From contig NZ_BMVF01000022.1 of NCBI RefSeq assembly GCF_014650575.1, forward strand, positions 46,010 through 110,009: 64,000 bases of DNA, read 5' to 3'. The translations under genes were made by a program, and so were the position numbers. The notes below the pieces were generated by a model. That model made no database searches, was not told where the DNA came from, and saw only the letters and a list, made by a program, of their open reading frames with translations. Of this stretch, positions 24,892 through 34,198 are shown one piece after another. Positions within the stretch are counted from its first letter, which is position 1. The number at the start of each line of letters is the position of its first letter. Source of the stretch: Streptomyces naganishii JCM 4654 (lineage in GTDB: Bacteria; Actinomycetota; Actinomycetes; Streptomycetales; Streptomycetaceae).

Positions 24892-24926
24892 GTAAGGGGC
24901 GGTCGCCCATGGCGACCGCCCCTTAC
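24892..24926. terminator. Bidirectional terminator
   Basis: A perfect 16-bp stem (GTAAGGGGCGGTCGCC / GGCGACCGCCCCTTAC) with a CAT loop lies between converging genes. It should stop transcripts from both sides. Confidence 0.88.
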
Positions 24927-24957
24927 TACGTCCTGTCACGAACTCACAGGGACGGAC

Positions 24958-26172
<1,215 letters not shown>

Positions 26173-26178
26173 GTCGGA

Positions 26179-27213
26179 TCAGCCCTCCTGAAGGCCTTCG
26201 TGAAGAGTGGTCAGGCCGTGCTCGATGAAGACGGGAACCAGGTCGCCGATGCGGTCGAAGCCGCGGCCGACGGTCTGGCCGAGCGTGTACCGGTAGTGGA
26301 TGCCCTCGAGGATCACGGCGAGCTTGAACCAGGCGAACGCCGTGTACCAGGAGACGGCCGACACATCGCGCCCCGACGCGGCGGCGTACCGCTCGATCAG
26401 CTCGGCGGGCGAGGGGTGCCCGGGCGCGGCGGCCGTGGTGGAGACGGGGGAGTGGGGCAGGTCGAGCGGCGTGCTGTACATCACCAGCAGACCGAGGTCG
26501 GTCAGCGGGTCGCCGAGGGTGGACATCTCCCAGTCCAGGATGGCCCGGATGGAGTCGTCGGCGCCGATCAGCACGTTGTCCAGGCGGTAGTCGCCGTGGA
26601 CCACGGCCGGCGCGGGGGAGGCGGGCAGTTCGCGGCCGAGGGCGGCGTGCAGCTCGTCGATGCCGGCCAGCTCGCGGTTGCGGGAGGCGTCGAGCTGCTT
26701 GCCCCAGCGGCGCAGCTGGCGGTCCAGGAAGCCCTCGGGGCGGCCGAAGTCGGCCAGGCCCACCTCGGCGGGGTCCACCGCGTGCAGCCGGACCAGGGTG
26801 CCGGTCAGCGACAGCACCGCGTCGCGGGTGCGTTCCGCGCCGAGCGCGGCGAGCTGGTCCGCCGTGCGGTACGGGGTGCCCTCGACGAACTCCATGACGT
26901 AGAACGGCGCTCCGAGCACCTCCTCGTCCTCGCACAGCAGGACCGGGGCCGGGACCGGCACGTCGGTCGGGTGCAGGGCGCTGATCACCCGGTGCTCGCG
27001 CTTCATGTCGTGCGCGGTGGCGAGCACGTGCCCGAGCGGCGGCCGGCGGACCACCCACTTCGAGATGCCGTCGGAGACCGCGTACGTCAGGTTCGACCGT
27101 CCGCCCTCGATCAGCCGGCCGGTCAGCGGGCCCTGGGCCAGGCCGGGCCGCTCGCGCTCCAGCAGGCCGCGCAGCCGGTCGAGATCCAGTCCGGGCGGGT
27201 GGTCGGGGCTCAT
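26179..27213 (-). CDS. APH-fold phosphotransferase (ACAD11 N-domain / LvaA-like kinase)
   Basis: This 344-residue kinase of the aminoglycoside-phosphotransferase fold resembles the N-terminal domain of ACAD10/11. Motifs are the nucleotide-binding EGGRSNLTYAV and WVVRRPP, YVMEFVEGTPYR, the catalytic VVHGDYRLDNVLI (HxD-x4-N) and the metal-binding AILDWEMSTLGDPLTDLG. It would phosphorylate the hydroxyl of a 4-hydroxyacyl-CoA, preparing it for the adjacent dehydrogenase. The second of two adjacent ATGs (27213) sits better behind GGAG. A palindromic operator is 38 bp upstream. Antibiotic resistance is unlikely given the context. Confidence 0.85.
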   Translation of the reverse strand: MSPDHPPGLDLDRLRGLLERERPGLAQGPLTGRLIEGGRSNLTYAVSDGISKWVVRRPPLGHVLATAHDMKREHRVISALHPTDVPVPAPVLLCEDEEVLGAPFYVMEFVEGTPYRTADQLAALGAERTRDAVLSLTGTLVRLHAVDPAEVGLADFGRPEGFLDRQLRRWGKQLDASRNRELAGIDELHAALGRELPASPAPAVVHGDYRLDNVLIGADDSIRAILDWEMSTLGDPLTDLGLLVMYSTPLDLPHSPVSTTAAAPGHPSPAELIERYAAASGRDVSAVSWYTAFAWFKLAVILEGIHYRYTLGQTVGRGFDRIGDLVPVFIEHGLTTLHEGLQEG

Positions 27214-27251
27214 CATCGCTCCTACGGGCGGGTCAACGGGACGCGACCATC

Positions 27252-27269
27252 ATGCCGACCAGTCGGTAT
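27252..27269. promoter_or_regulatory. Operator in front of the APH-ACAD operon
   Basis: ATGCCGACCAGTCGGTAT is a near-perfect palindrome (ATGCCGAC / GTCGGTAT arms, one mismatch). It is 38 bp upstream of the kinase start and matches the site at 21677-21694. It is probably bound by the TetR protein at 24257-24859. Confidence 0.72.
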
Positions 27270-27316
27270 GTAGTCCAGAGGGCGGACCGGACGTGATCGG
27301 GCCCACGATAACGCCG

Positions 27317-27676
27317 TCAGAACACCAGCACGGCCGCGCACACGGCCAGGGCCACCGTGCACAGCACGGCCACGGCCGCCTGCCGCACGGCGAGCACGGG
27401 CGGCACCCGCGCGGGCCCCGCCCCGCTCTCGAGGGTGCGGATGCGGAGGTGGGCGACGCGCAGGAAGCCCAGCCAGAGCGCGCAGCACAGCGCGCAGACC
27501 ACGATCCCGGCGGCGGTGGCCCCGCCATGGAGCGCCGTCCGCACGGCGAGCACGGCGGCCACGGTGCTCGACAAGGTCGTACGCCGCCAGGCCAACCGGG
27601 TCCGCTCGGGCTGCAGCCCGGGGTCACGTCCGGCGTCCGCACCGCCGCCCGCGCGGTCCGCCGCGCCGTCGGTCAT
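27317..27676 (-). CDS. DUF202 membrane protein
   Basis: This 119-residue protein has the DUF202 N-terminal motif (PGLQPERTRLAWRRTTLSST) and three hydrophobic helices (STVAAVLAVRTALHGGA, GIVVCALCCALWLGFLRV, QAAVAVLCTVALAVCAAVLVF). The function of the family is unknown. Its ATG overlaps the stop of the YidH-like gene (ATGA), so the two are co-translated and may form a complex. Confidence 0.8.
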   Translation of the reverse strand: MTDGAADRAGGGADAGRDPGLQPERTRLAWRRTTLSSTVAAVLAVRTALHGGATAAGIVVCALCCALWLGFLRVAHLRIRTLESGAGPARVPPVLAVRQAAVAVLCTVALAVCAAVLVF

Positions 27677-28065
27677 CCCGCCCACCCCGCGAGCACGACC
27701 ACGACCATCGCCACCGCGACCACCGCCACGACGATGCTCAGCAGGGCCGGGAAGCGCGAGGCCGGGAGGTCCTCGCCCCGGCGCATCGCTCGTTCGCAGC
27801 GGACCCAGTGGTTGACCGCGCGCAGGGAGCACAGCACGCCCGCGGCGAGCAGCGCGAGGGCGAGGCCGATCCGCCAGGCCCAGCGCAGGTGCGGCAGGAA
27901 CTGGTCCACCGCGAAACCGCCGCCGATCAGCGCCAGGGCGGTGCGCAGCCACGCCAGGAAGGTGCGCTCGTTCGCCAGCGAGAAGCGGTAGTCGGGCGTG
28001 TGCCCCTCCCGCCTGACCTCCTCGGGGGCGAACCAGAGGCGGACGTTCCGTACGAAGTCGATCAC
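27673..28065 (-). CDS. YidH-like DUF202 membrane protein
   Basis: This 130-residue protein has the YidH/DUF202 motif (DYRFSLANERTFLAWLRTALALIGGGFAVDQF) and three membrane helices, with a cytoplasmic basic loop (VRCERAMRRGEDLP). It is the first gene of a two-gene operon; the next gene, a second DUF202 protein, overlaps by 4 bp. The same pairing of two DUF202 proteins is common in bacteria. The function is unknown. Confidence 0.83.
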   Translation of the reverse strand: MIDFVRNVRLWFAPEEVRREGHTPDYRFSLANERTFLAWLRTALALIGGGFAVDQFLPHLRWAWRIGLALALLAAGVLCSLRAVNHWVRCERAMRRGEDLPASRFPALLSIVVAVVAVAMVVVVLAGWAG

Positions 28066-28100
28066 GCGAGCGACCTTACCCAGCCCCGCTCACTCGATGC

Positions 28101-28212
28101 CCGCCCACCGTCGGCCCGGCCGCCGAGAGCCCACCCACCGTCGGCCCGGCCGCCGAGAGCCCACCCACCGCCGGCCCGGCCGCCGAGAGCCCGCTCACCG
28201 CCGGCCCCGGCC
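28101..28212. repeat. 30-bp tandem repeat overlapping the Nudix stop codon
   Basis: Three near-identical 30-bp units (28101-28130, 28131-28160, 28161-28190) share CACCGTCGGCCCGGCCGCC or a one-base variant. A partial fourth (28191-28212) contains the stop codon of the Nudix gene (28195-28197). The array probably grew from the 3' end of that gene by slippage or unequal exchange. Confidence 0.9.
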
Positions 28213-28731
28213 GTCTCGCCCCGCCGAGCGGTGCGCCTTCAGGCGCTCGTACGCCGCGAGGCCGTCCGGCGTCCACTCCCACTCGGCCAGCCGGCGCTCC
28301 ACCTCCTCGTCGGTGAGGAAGGCGTGCCAGTCGATCTCCTCGGCCTGCGGACGCACCGGCAACTCGCAGCGGACCTGGTACACCGCCGACCACCAGGACC
28401 GCCCGGCGCCGTCGTCGGAGAGGAACTTGAAGAGGAACTCCGGGCGGGGCAGTCCGCTCACCCCCAGTTCCTCCTCGGCCTCGCGCAGCGCCGCGTCGTC
28501 GTAGGACTCGCCCGCGCCGACCACACCGCCCACGAACACGTCGTAGAACGACGGGTACACCAGCTTCGTCGGCGTGCGCCGGTGCACGAAGACGCGGCCC
28601 TCGGCGTCCCGGACCTCGATGAAGGCGCAACGGTGGCGCAGCCCTTCGGCGTAGGCCGCACCGCGCGGTGACCGGCCGACGACCCGGTCCTGCTCGTCGA
28701 CGATGTCGAGAATCTCCTCAGCAGCGCTCAT
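28195..28731 (-). CDS. NUDIX hydrolase
   Basis: This 178-residue protein hydrolyses a nucleoside diphosphate linked to another group. The full Nudix box (G-x5-E-x7-REUxEExGU) is visible as GGVVGAGESYDDAALREAEEELGV. The N-terminal part EEILDIVDEQDRVVGRSPRGAAYAEGLRHR resembles the isopentenyl-diphosphate isomerase / YfcD-like branch. The substrate is not determined. The start MSAAEEIL (28731) is chosen over two upstream ATGs. The C-terminal residues after KAHRSAG (RDGRGRR) lie at the edge of the tandem repeat. Confidence 0.85.
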   Translation of the reverse strand: MSAAEEILDIVDEQDRVVGRSPRGAAYAEGLRHRCAFIEVRDAEGRVFVHRRTPTKLVYPSFYDVFVGGVVGAGESYDDAALREAEEELGVSGLPRPEFLFKFLSDDGAGRSWWSAVYQVRCELPVRPQAEEIDWHAFLTDEEVERRLAEWEWTPDGLAAYERLKAHRSAGRDGRGRR

Positions 28732-28784
28732 GCCGCCCATCCAAGCAGGCGCCGCCGGCAACGCCCCCCGGCCGGTCCGGCGCC

Positions 28785-29696
28785 TCAGTGCGGCTGGAGG
28801 TCCCGCTCCGGCTCGCGGACCGCCGCGCCGCAGGGCATGGCCGGATGGAGGCCGAGCAGCACGATGCCGCCGACGATCGCGGCCAGAGCCGCCGCCTCCC
28901 AGGCGAGCGCGCCGGTGTCGGTGCGCAGCCGGTCACCGAGGAAGCCGACGCCACAGGCGATGCCGGCCAGCGGCTCGGTCGCGGTCAGCGCGGGCAGCGA
29001 CATGCGCAGCGGCGCCGTCTCGAACGCGCTCTGCACCAGGACCAGTCCGCTCGCGCCGATCACCAGCAGCGCGTACGGCTGCCAGCCGGTGAACAGCTCG
29101 GTCCAGCCGCCCGCCGAGAACCGCTGCCCGCTCACCCGTGTGAGCGCGTCCTGCACGCCGTACAGCAGCCCGGCGGCCACCGCGAGCAGCACCGGACCCC
29201 AGCTCAGCCGGGACCGCTTGGCATACGTGGTCAGCAGCAGCGCGAGGCCCACCATGACCCCGATGATCAGCCAGTGCCGCAGCGGATCGGTCACCGCGCT
29301 GCCCGCGCGCGGCTCGCCCGCCACGATGAACGCGGTCACGCCCCCCGCCAGCAGGGCGAGTCCGACCCACCCCTGGCGGCCCAGCGGCTGCCGGGTCTGT
29401 CTGCGCGACAGGGCGAGGGCGAACAGCAGGTTCGTCGCCAGCAGCGGTTCCACGAGCGAGATCTCGCCCCGCCCGAGCGCGACCGCGCCCAGCACCATCC
29501 CGGCGATCATCAGTGCGAGGCCGCCCAGCCAGCGGGGCACCCTCATCAGGTCCAGCAGCAGCCGGGGGGAGAGGAAGTCGCTCAGTGGCGCCTGCTGGGC
29601 CGCGTTCTGCTGAAGCACGAATCCGAAGCCCAGGCAGCAGGCGGCGCTCACGGCGAGAGTCAGAACCAGAACCGACACGCTGCGTACCTCGTTCAT
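28785..29696 (-). CDS. DMT-superfamily membrane transporter
   Basis: This 303-residue protein has nine or ten hydrophobic helices (VLVLTLAVSAACCLGFGFVLQ, WLGGLALMIAGMVLGAVAL, GWVGLALLAGGVTAFIV and so on). The pattern resembles the NIPA/EamA-like DMT proteins often annotated in Streptomyces. The substrate is unknown. A 480-bp gap without a gene lies upstream. Confidence 0.75.
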   Translation of the reverse strand: MNEVRSVSVLVLTLAVSAACCLGFGFVLQQNAAQQAPLSDFLSPRLLLDLMRVPRWLGGLALMIAGMVLGAVALGRGEISLVEPLLATNLLFALALSRRQTRQPLGRQGWVGLALLAGGVTAFIVAGEPRAGSAVTDPLRHWLIIGVMVGLALLLTTYAKRSRLSWGPVLLAVAAGLLYGVQDALTRVSGQRFSAGGWTELFTGWQPYALLVIGASGLVLVQSAFETAPLRMSLPALTATEPLAGIACGVGFLGDRLRTDTGALAWEAAALAAIVGGIVLLGLHPAMPCGAAVREPERDLQPH

Positions 29697-30180
29697 CCGG
29701 CCGGGCCACGGGGTGCGTAATGGCCGACTGTAGCGTCCCAGGGCGCTGTGTGCCGCTGGGAGTACCCGGAATCCGGGCGGTCGACTCCGTCACGACGCCC
29801 TGCGGTCAGGGGCGATGGCACGGCCGCACCGCCATGGTGGAGCGTGCCGCTCCGCCGCGCCATGGCGTACGCCACACCTACGCCGCGCAGGTGACGCCAC
29901 ATCCGTGAGGTCCGCGCTCCGGCCGGCCGCACCATCCGCCGCGTACTACCACAAGTGCCCCTGAAATCCGCGTAGTTGACGGCTGAATCGCTTGACCCGC
30001 CCTTGACGTGAAGCAATGGCTGGGGGTTTGCTGTCCGTGATCGGATGATGGCGGGCCGATGACGTGACCCGGCCGATCCGGCCTGACCGACCGAAGAGCG
30101 AGCCGGGCGAGTGAGCGGACGGGGCAGCCCGCCCCGGCGCGGCGAGCCACGAACACGAGAGCGCGTGAGGAAGACCCGCG
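29697..30180. other. Intergenic region between a DMT transporter and a TPR-like gene
   Basis: This 484-bp gap separates divergent genes, and I see no credible coding region. Two TTGAC-type hexamers (near 29979 and 30003, in TTGACGGC and CCTTGACGTG) lie in a less GC-rich stretch and may belong to the promoter of the plus-strand gene at 30181. No clear palindrome or terminator is visible. Confidence 0.4.
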
Positions 30181-31131
30181 GTGCCCCCACCCCCGCCTCC
30201 CCTCGGCCGCGGCCGCAGACGCGCGGCCCACACCTTCGACGCCGCTCTCGACGACGACGAACTCGTGGCCGCGCGCGCCGCGTTGGCACAGGGCCGCTGG
30301 CAGGCGGTCAGGTCGCTGCTGGTGCGCACGGGTGACGACCCCGACCGGCGCGGGCACCGCGTCACGGTCCTCGCCCAGGAGCCCCACGCCGCCGCCTGGA
30401 CCCGCGACTGGCTGCTGGCCGAGCCCGAGTCCGCCGACGCCTCCGTGCTCCTCGGCGTGTCGCTCGTCGAACGCGCCCTGCGCGGCAAGGAGAAGCCGGA
30501 CCCCGCCCGCGAGGCCTGCCGGGCGGCGGCCGGCCGCGCTCCCGCCGACCCCACCCCGTGGCTCGGCCTGCTCCTGCTGGAGCGCACCCTCGGCACCGAG
30601 GAGGACGTGGTGCGCCTCTTCGACGAGGTACGCCACCGCCACCCCGACCACCACCACGCCCACCACCTGATGGTGGCCCGCCTCGCCGAGCGCCGCGCCG
30701 CCGCCGGCCCCGACCCGCTCCACGAGGTGTACGACTTCGCCAACTGGGCCGCCGAGCAGGCACCCGCCGACTCCCCGCTGGCCATCCTGCCCGTGGTGGC
30801 GCACGCCGAGCGCTACCGCGCCCTGGCCCGCGCCGGCCACGCCCGCGCCGACCCCTACTCCAGCGGCCACTGGGCCGACCGCAGGGCACGGCAGGTGATG
30901 AAGGCCGCCTTCGACTGGTGGCTGGAGTGGGGACAGGAGGGCCACCCCCGGCGGCTGGTCGACCTGAACTACCTCGCCCACGCCAAGTACTGCGAGGGCC
31001 GCGCCGCCGAGGCCGCCGCCCTCTTCCACCGCATCGGCGACCACCCCACCCCCGCCCCCTGGTCCTACCCCGACCGCGACCCGTACACCGCCTTCCGCAC
31101 CGCCCGCGCCGGCGCCCTGGGCACGGCCTGA
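30181..31131 (+). CDS. Conserved TPR-like protein of unknown function
   Basis: This 316-residue soluble protein is rich in Ala, His and Arg. Helix-turn-helix pairs of TPR type are visible (RAALAQGRWQAVRSLLVRTG; PTPWLGLLLLERTLG; LNYLAHAKYCEGRAAEAAALFHRIGDHP). The first 20 residues are Pro/Arg-rich. I know similar proteins from Streptomyces genomes but not their job. The GTG start has a GAGGAAG site. The APC transporter gene follows 22 bp downstream, so they may be co-transcribed. Confidence 0.6.
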   Translation: MPPPPPPLGRGRRRAAHTFDAALDDDELVAARAALAQGRWQAVRSLLVRTGDDPDRRGHRVTVLAQEPHAAAWTRDWLLAEPESADASVLLGVSLVERALRGKEKPDPAREACRAAAGRAPADPTPWLGLLLLERTLGTEEDVVRLFDEVRHRHPDHHHAHHLMVARLAERRAAAGPDPLHEVYDFANWAAEQAPADSPLAILPVVAHAERYRALARAGHARADPYSSGHWADRRARQVMKAAFDWWLEWGQEGHPRRLVDLNYLAHAKYCEGRAAEAAALFHRIGDHPTPAPWSYPDRDPYTAFRTARAGALGTA

Positions 31132-31153
31132 CTGCCGAAAGGACGACTTCCCG

Positions 31154-32719
31154 ATGACGACGGGCAGTTCGAGCACGAGCAGACCCACCGCCGGCGACGG
31201 CGCCATCAGCACCTTCAAGGGGCAGGAGCGCGCCCTGCGCGCCGACCGCCTCGGCACGGGGGGCCTGCTGCTCTCCGTGCTCGCCGCGACCGCCCCGCTC
31301 ATGGTGGTCGCCGGCGTGATGCCGACCACGTTCGCGGTGATGGGCATCGTCGGCCAGCCGCTGCTCTTCGTTGCCCTCGGCGCGGTGCTGATCCTCTTCA
31401 GCGTCGGATACGCCGAGATGAGCCGCCACGTGCACAACGCGGGCGCCTTCTACGCGTACATCTCCCGCGGCCTGGGCGGTACGGCCGGCGCGAGCGCGGC
31501 CCTCGTCGCCCTGGTGGCCTACAACGCCCTCCAGGCCGGCATCTACGGCATCTTCGGCTTCGAGGTCTCCAACCTCTTCGCCACCTACGCCGACACCACC
31601 GTCGCCTGGTGGATCCCGGCCCTGGCGGCCGTCGCCGCGGTCGGCGCGCTCGGCTGGCTGAAGATCGACGTCAACGCGCGCGTGCTCGGCGTGCTGCTGG
31701 TGATCGAGGTGGCGCTCGTCGTCGTCTTCGACGTGGCCGCGGTCTCCGACCCCGGCAGCCAGGGCCTGTCCCTGCACGCCTTCGACCCGGGCACGCTTTC
31801 CGGCGCCGGCATCGGCACCGCGCTGTGCTTCTGCATCGCCGCCTTCCTCGGCTTCGAGCAGGCCCCGGTGTACGCCGAGGAGACCAGCCGCCCGCACATC
31901 CTGGTGCCGCGCGTGATGTTCCTCGCGGTCGGCGGGGTCGCCGTGTTCTTCGCGATCAGCTGCTGGGCCCTGACCGTCGCCACTGGCCCCTCGGCGATCG
32001 TGGCCACCGCGCAGAAGGAGAGCGCCGGGCTGCTGTTCACGCTGACCGAGTCCCGGCTCGGCGGCACCTTCACCGACGTGCTGCACGTGCTGTTCGTCAC
32101 CGGCATGTTCGCGGCCATGCTCAGCTTCCACAACGTCGTCGCCCGGTACGCCTTCGCGATGGGCCGCGAGGGACTGCTGCCCGCCGCCTTCGGGCGCACC
32201 TCCAGCAGCAGCGGCGCCCCCGCGGCCGGCTCCCTGTCCCAGACGGCCGTGTCGCTGGTGATCGTGCTCGCCTTCGCCCTCACCGACGGCAAGCCCACCG
32301 GCGACCCGACCGCGCCGGTGCTGCACCTGTTCACCTGGGGCGGCAACATCGGCGCGCTCGGTGTCATCGTGCTGATGGCGGCGGCCTCCCTGTCGGTGAT
32401 CGTCTTCTTCGTGCGGCGCGGCGCGGCCGGCGCCCAGGCCTGGCGGCTGATCACCTCCGCCCTCGCGGGCACGGCCCTGCTGGTGATCGCGGTCTACACG
32501 GTGAAGGACTTCGACATCCTGGTCGGCACCGGCCCCGACTCGGCGCTGAGCTGGGTGCTGCCCGGCATCATCGGCCTCTCCCTGGCCGCCGGCCTCGTGC
32601 AGGGCGCCGTACTGCGCTCGCGCAGGCCCGCCACGCACGCCCGCATCGGGCTCGGCAACGAGGCGTTCCAGCTGGAGAAGGCGGCGGAGGCGGAGGCGGA
32701 GAGCGCGGGGGAGAGATGA
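31154..32719 (+). CDS. APC-superfamily amino acid permease
   Basis: This 521-residue transporter has about 12 membrane helices (GTGGLLLSVLAATAPLMVVAGVMPT; FVALGAVLILFSVGYAEMSRHV with the helix 2-3 loop NAGAFYAYISRGLGG; CFCIAAFLGFEQAPVYAEET). The GxxFxYxSRxxGG loop is characteristic of amino acid-polyamine-organocation permeases. The C-terminal tail is acidic and cytoplasmic. The substrate cannot be assigned. The ATG follows GAAAGGA. Confidence 0.88.
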   Translation: MTTGSSSTSRPTAGDGAISTFKGQERALRADRLGTGGLLLSVLAATAPLMVVAGVMPTTFAVMGIVGQPLLFVALGAVLILFSVGYAEMSRHVHNAGAFYAYISRGLGGTAGASAALVALVAYNALQAGIYGIFGFEVSNLFATYADTTVAWWIPALAAVAAVGALGWLKIDVNARVLGVLLVIEVALVVVFDVAAVSDPGSQGLSLHAFDPGTLSGAGIGTALCFCIAAFLGFEQAPVYAEETSRPHILVPRVMFLAVGGVAVFFAISCWALTVATGPSAIVATAQKESAGLLFTLTESRLGGTFTDVLHVLFVTGMFAAMLSFHNVVARYAFAMGREGLLPAAFGRTSSSSGAPAAGSLSQTAVSLVIVLAFALTDGKPTGDPTAPVLHLFTWGGNIGALGVIVLMAAASLSVIVFFVRRGAAGAQAWRLITSALAGTALLVIAVYTVKDFDILVGTGPDSALSWVLPGIIGLSLAAGLVQGAVLRSRRPATHARIGLGNEAFQLEKAAEAEAESAGER

Positions 32720-32783
32720 CGGAAATCTGACGAGCACCCGCGATCCCTGGCCCGCCGGGGGGCGCGGGTGCTCGAATGAAGGG

Positions 32784-33551
32784 GTGACCTCCGTACCACC
32801 CGAACCGCCGGAATCGCGACCCGCGGAACCCCATGCCCCCTCCGAGGAGGCCGGCCGCCCGATAGGCCGCCGCGTCCTGCTCGGCACCCTCGGCCTGGGC
32901 GCCCTCGGCGTGCTCGCGGCGCCCACCCTGCAACGCGGCCTGGAGGGCTTCCTCGGAGCCGCCGCCGACAAGGACCCCACCGGCCTGACGGGCCTGCTCC
33001 CCAACGGCGGCGGCTTCCGCTACTACTCGGTCGCCGCCTCCGTCCCGCACAAGGACGCCACGGACTACCGCCTGACCGTCGACGGCCTGGTCGACCGCCC
33101 GGCGGCGTACACGCTGGACGACCTCAGGTCGATGCCGCAGACACGCATGACGCGCGACGTGCAGTGCGTCACCGGCTGGCGGGTCCCCGGCACCCCCTTC
33201 GAGGGCGTACGGCTGTCCCGGCTGCTGGACGCGGCGAAGGTGCGGCCCACCGCGAAGGCCGTCCGCTTCACCTGCTTCGACGGCACCTACACCGAGAGCC
33301 TCACCCTCGGCCAGGCCCGCCGCGCCGACGTACTGGTCGCGCTGCGCATGCAGGACAAGGACCTCGGCCACGACCACGGCGGCCCGGTCCGCCTCTACGT
33401 CGCCCCCATGTACTTCTACAAGTCGGCCAAGTGGCTCTCCGGCATCACCGTCACCGACGAGGTACGGCCCGGCTACTGGGAGGAGCGCGGCTACGACGTC
33501 GACGCGTGGGTCGGCCGGTCGAACGGACGCAGCGATGACCCTACGAGCTGA
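32784..33551 (+). CDS. Sulfite-oxidase-family molybdoenzyme (MsrP/YedY-like)
   Basis: This 255-residue protein has the sulfite oxidase/MsrP fold. The Mo-ligand Cys is in RDVQCVTGWRVPG, with the cofactor pocket around TCFDGTYTESLTLGQA and GGPVRLYVAPMYFYKSAKWL. The N-terminus has a twin-arginine-like GRRVLLGTLGLGALGVLAAP, so it is probably exported folded. It lacks the dimerisation domain of full sulfite oxidases. The next gene, a cytochrome b protein, overlaps by 17 bp and should supply electrons. The substrate could be an S-oxide or another small molecule; this is not known. Confidence 0.86.
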   Translation: MTSVPPEPPESRPAEPHAPSEEAGRPIGRRVLLGTLGLGALGVLAAPTLQRGLEGFLGAAADKDPTGLTGLLPNGGGFRYYSVAASVPHKDATDYRLTVDGLVDRPAAYTLDDLRSMPQTRMTRDVQCVTGWRVPGTPFEGVRLSRLLDAAKVRPTAKAVRFTCFDGTYTESLTLGQARRADVLVALRMQDKDLGHDHGGPVRLYVAPMYFYKSAKWLSGITVTDEVRPGYWEERGYDVDAWVGRSNGRSDDPTS

Positions 33552-34164
33552 CCCCGCCGCCCCGCCCGGCGCGCGGGCCGTACGCCGCTTCACCCGCGCC
33601 GAACGCTGGGTGCACCGCGCCACGGCCGCGCTGATGGGCGTCTGCGTCGTCACCGCCGCCTGCCTCTACATCCCGCAGTTCGCCGAACTCGTCGGCCGCC
33701 GCGAGCTGGTCGTGCGCGTCCACGAGTGCGCGGGCATCGCCCTGCCCGTGCCCGTCCTGCTGGGGCTGGCCTCCCGGGCCTTCCGCGCCGACCTGCGCTT
33801 CCTCAACCGCTTCGGCCCGCACGACCGGCTCTGGCTGCGTGCCGCCCTGCGCCGCGACCAGCGGCCCGCGTCCCGCCCCGCGGGCAAGTTCAACGCCGGC
33901 CAGAAGGTCTACGCCGCCTGGATCGCCGGCGCCGCCCTGGTCATGCTCGGCACCGGCCTGATGATGTGGTTCACGCACCTCACCCCGCTGGTGTGGCGCA
34001 CCGGCGCGACGTTCGTGCACGACTGGCTGGCCCTGACCGTCGGCATAGTCCTGGCCGGGCACATCGGCATGGCCATCGGCGACCCGGAGGCCCGGCGCGG
34101 CCTGCGCACGGGGTGGGTGACCCGCGACTGGGCGGACTCCGAGCACCCGCTGTGGCGGCCCTGA
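33535..34164 (+). CDS. Cytochrome b / ferric-reductase-like membrane subunit
   Basis: This 209-residue protein has four membrane helices and histidines suited to bind b-type haem (ERWVHRATAALMGVCVV; RVHECAGIALPVPVLLGL; FTHLTPLVWRTGATFVHDWLALTVGIVLAGHIGMAIG). It matches the DUF4405/cytochrome b561-type partner of MoCo enzymes. It overlaps the molybdoenzyme gene by 17 bp. Together they would move electrons from the quinone pool to an extracytoplasmic molybdenum centre. Confidence 0.85.
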   Translation: MTLRADPAAPPGARAVRRFTRAERWVHRATAALMGVCVVTAACLYIPQFAELVGRRELVVRVHECAGIALPVPVLLGLASRAFRADLRFLNRFGPHDRLWLRAALRRDQRPASRPAGKFNAGQKVYAAWIAGAALVMLGTGLMMWFTHLTPLVWRTGATFVHDWLALTVGIVLAGHIGMAIGDPEARRGLRTGWVTRDWADSEHPLWRP

Positions 34165-34198
34165 GGACGCGCCCCGTACCCGGCGAGGTCCGCCGGCG

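Noticed and set aside
26179..27213. Aminoglycoside resistance gene
   Set aside because: It has the APH fold, but the pairing with an ACAD11-type dehydrogenase and its ACAD11-like sequence pattern point to acyl-CoA metabolism.
28101..28212. CRISPR array
   Set aside because: The units are contiguous and without unique spacers; no cas genes are present. The same applies to the other tandem arrays.
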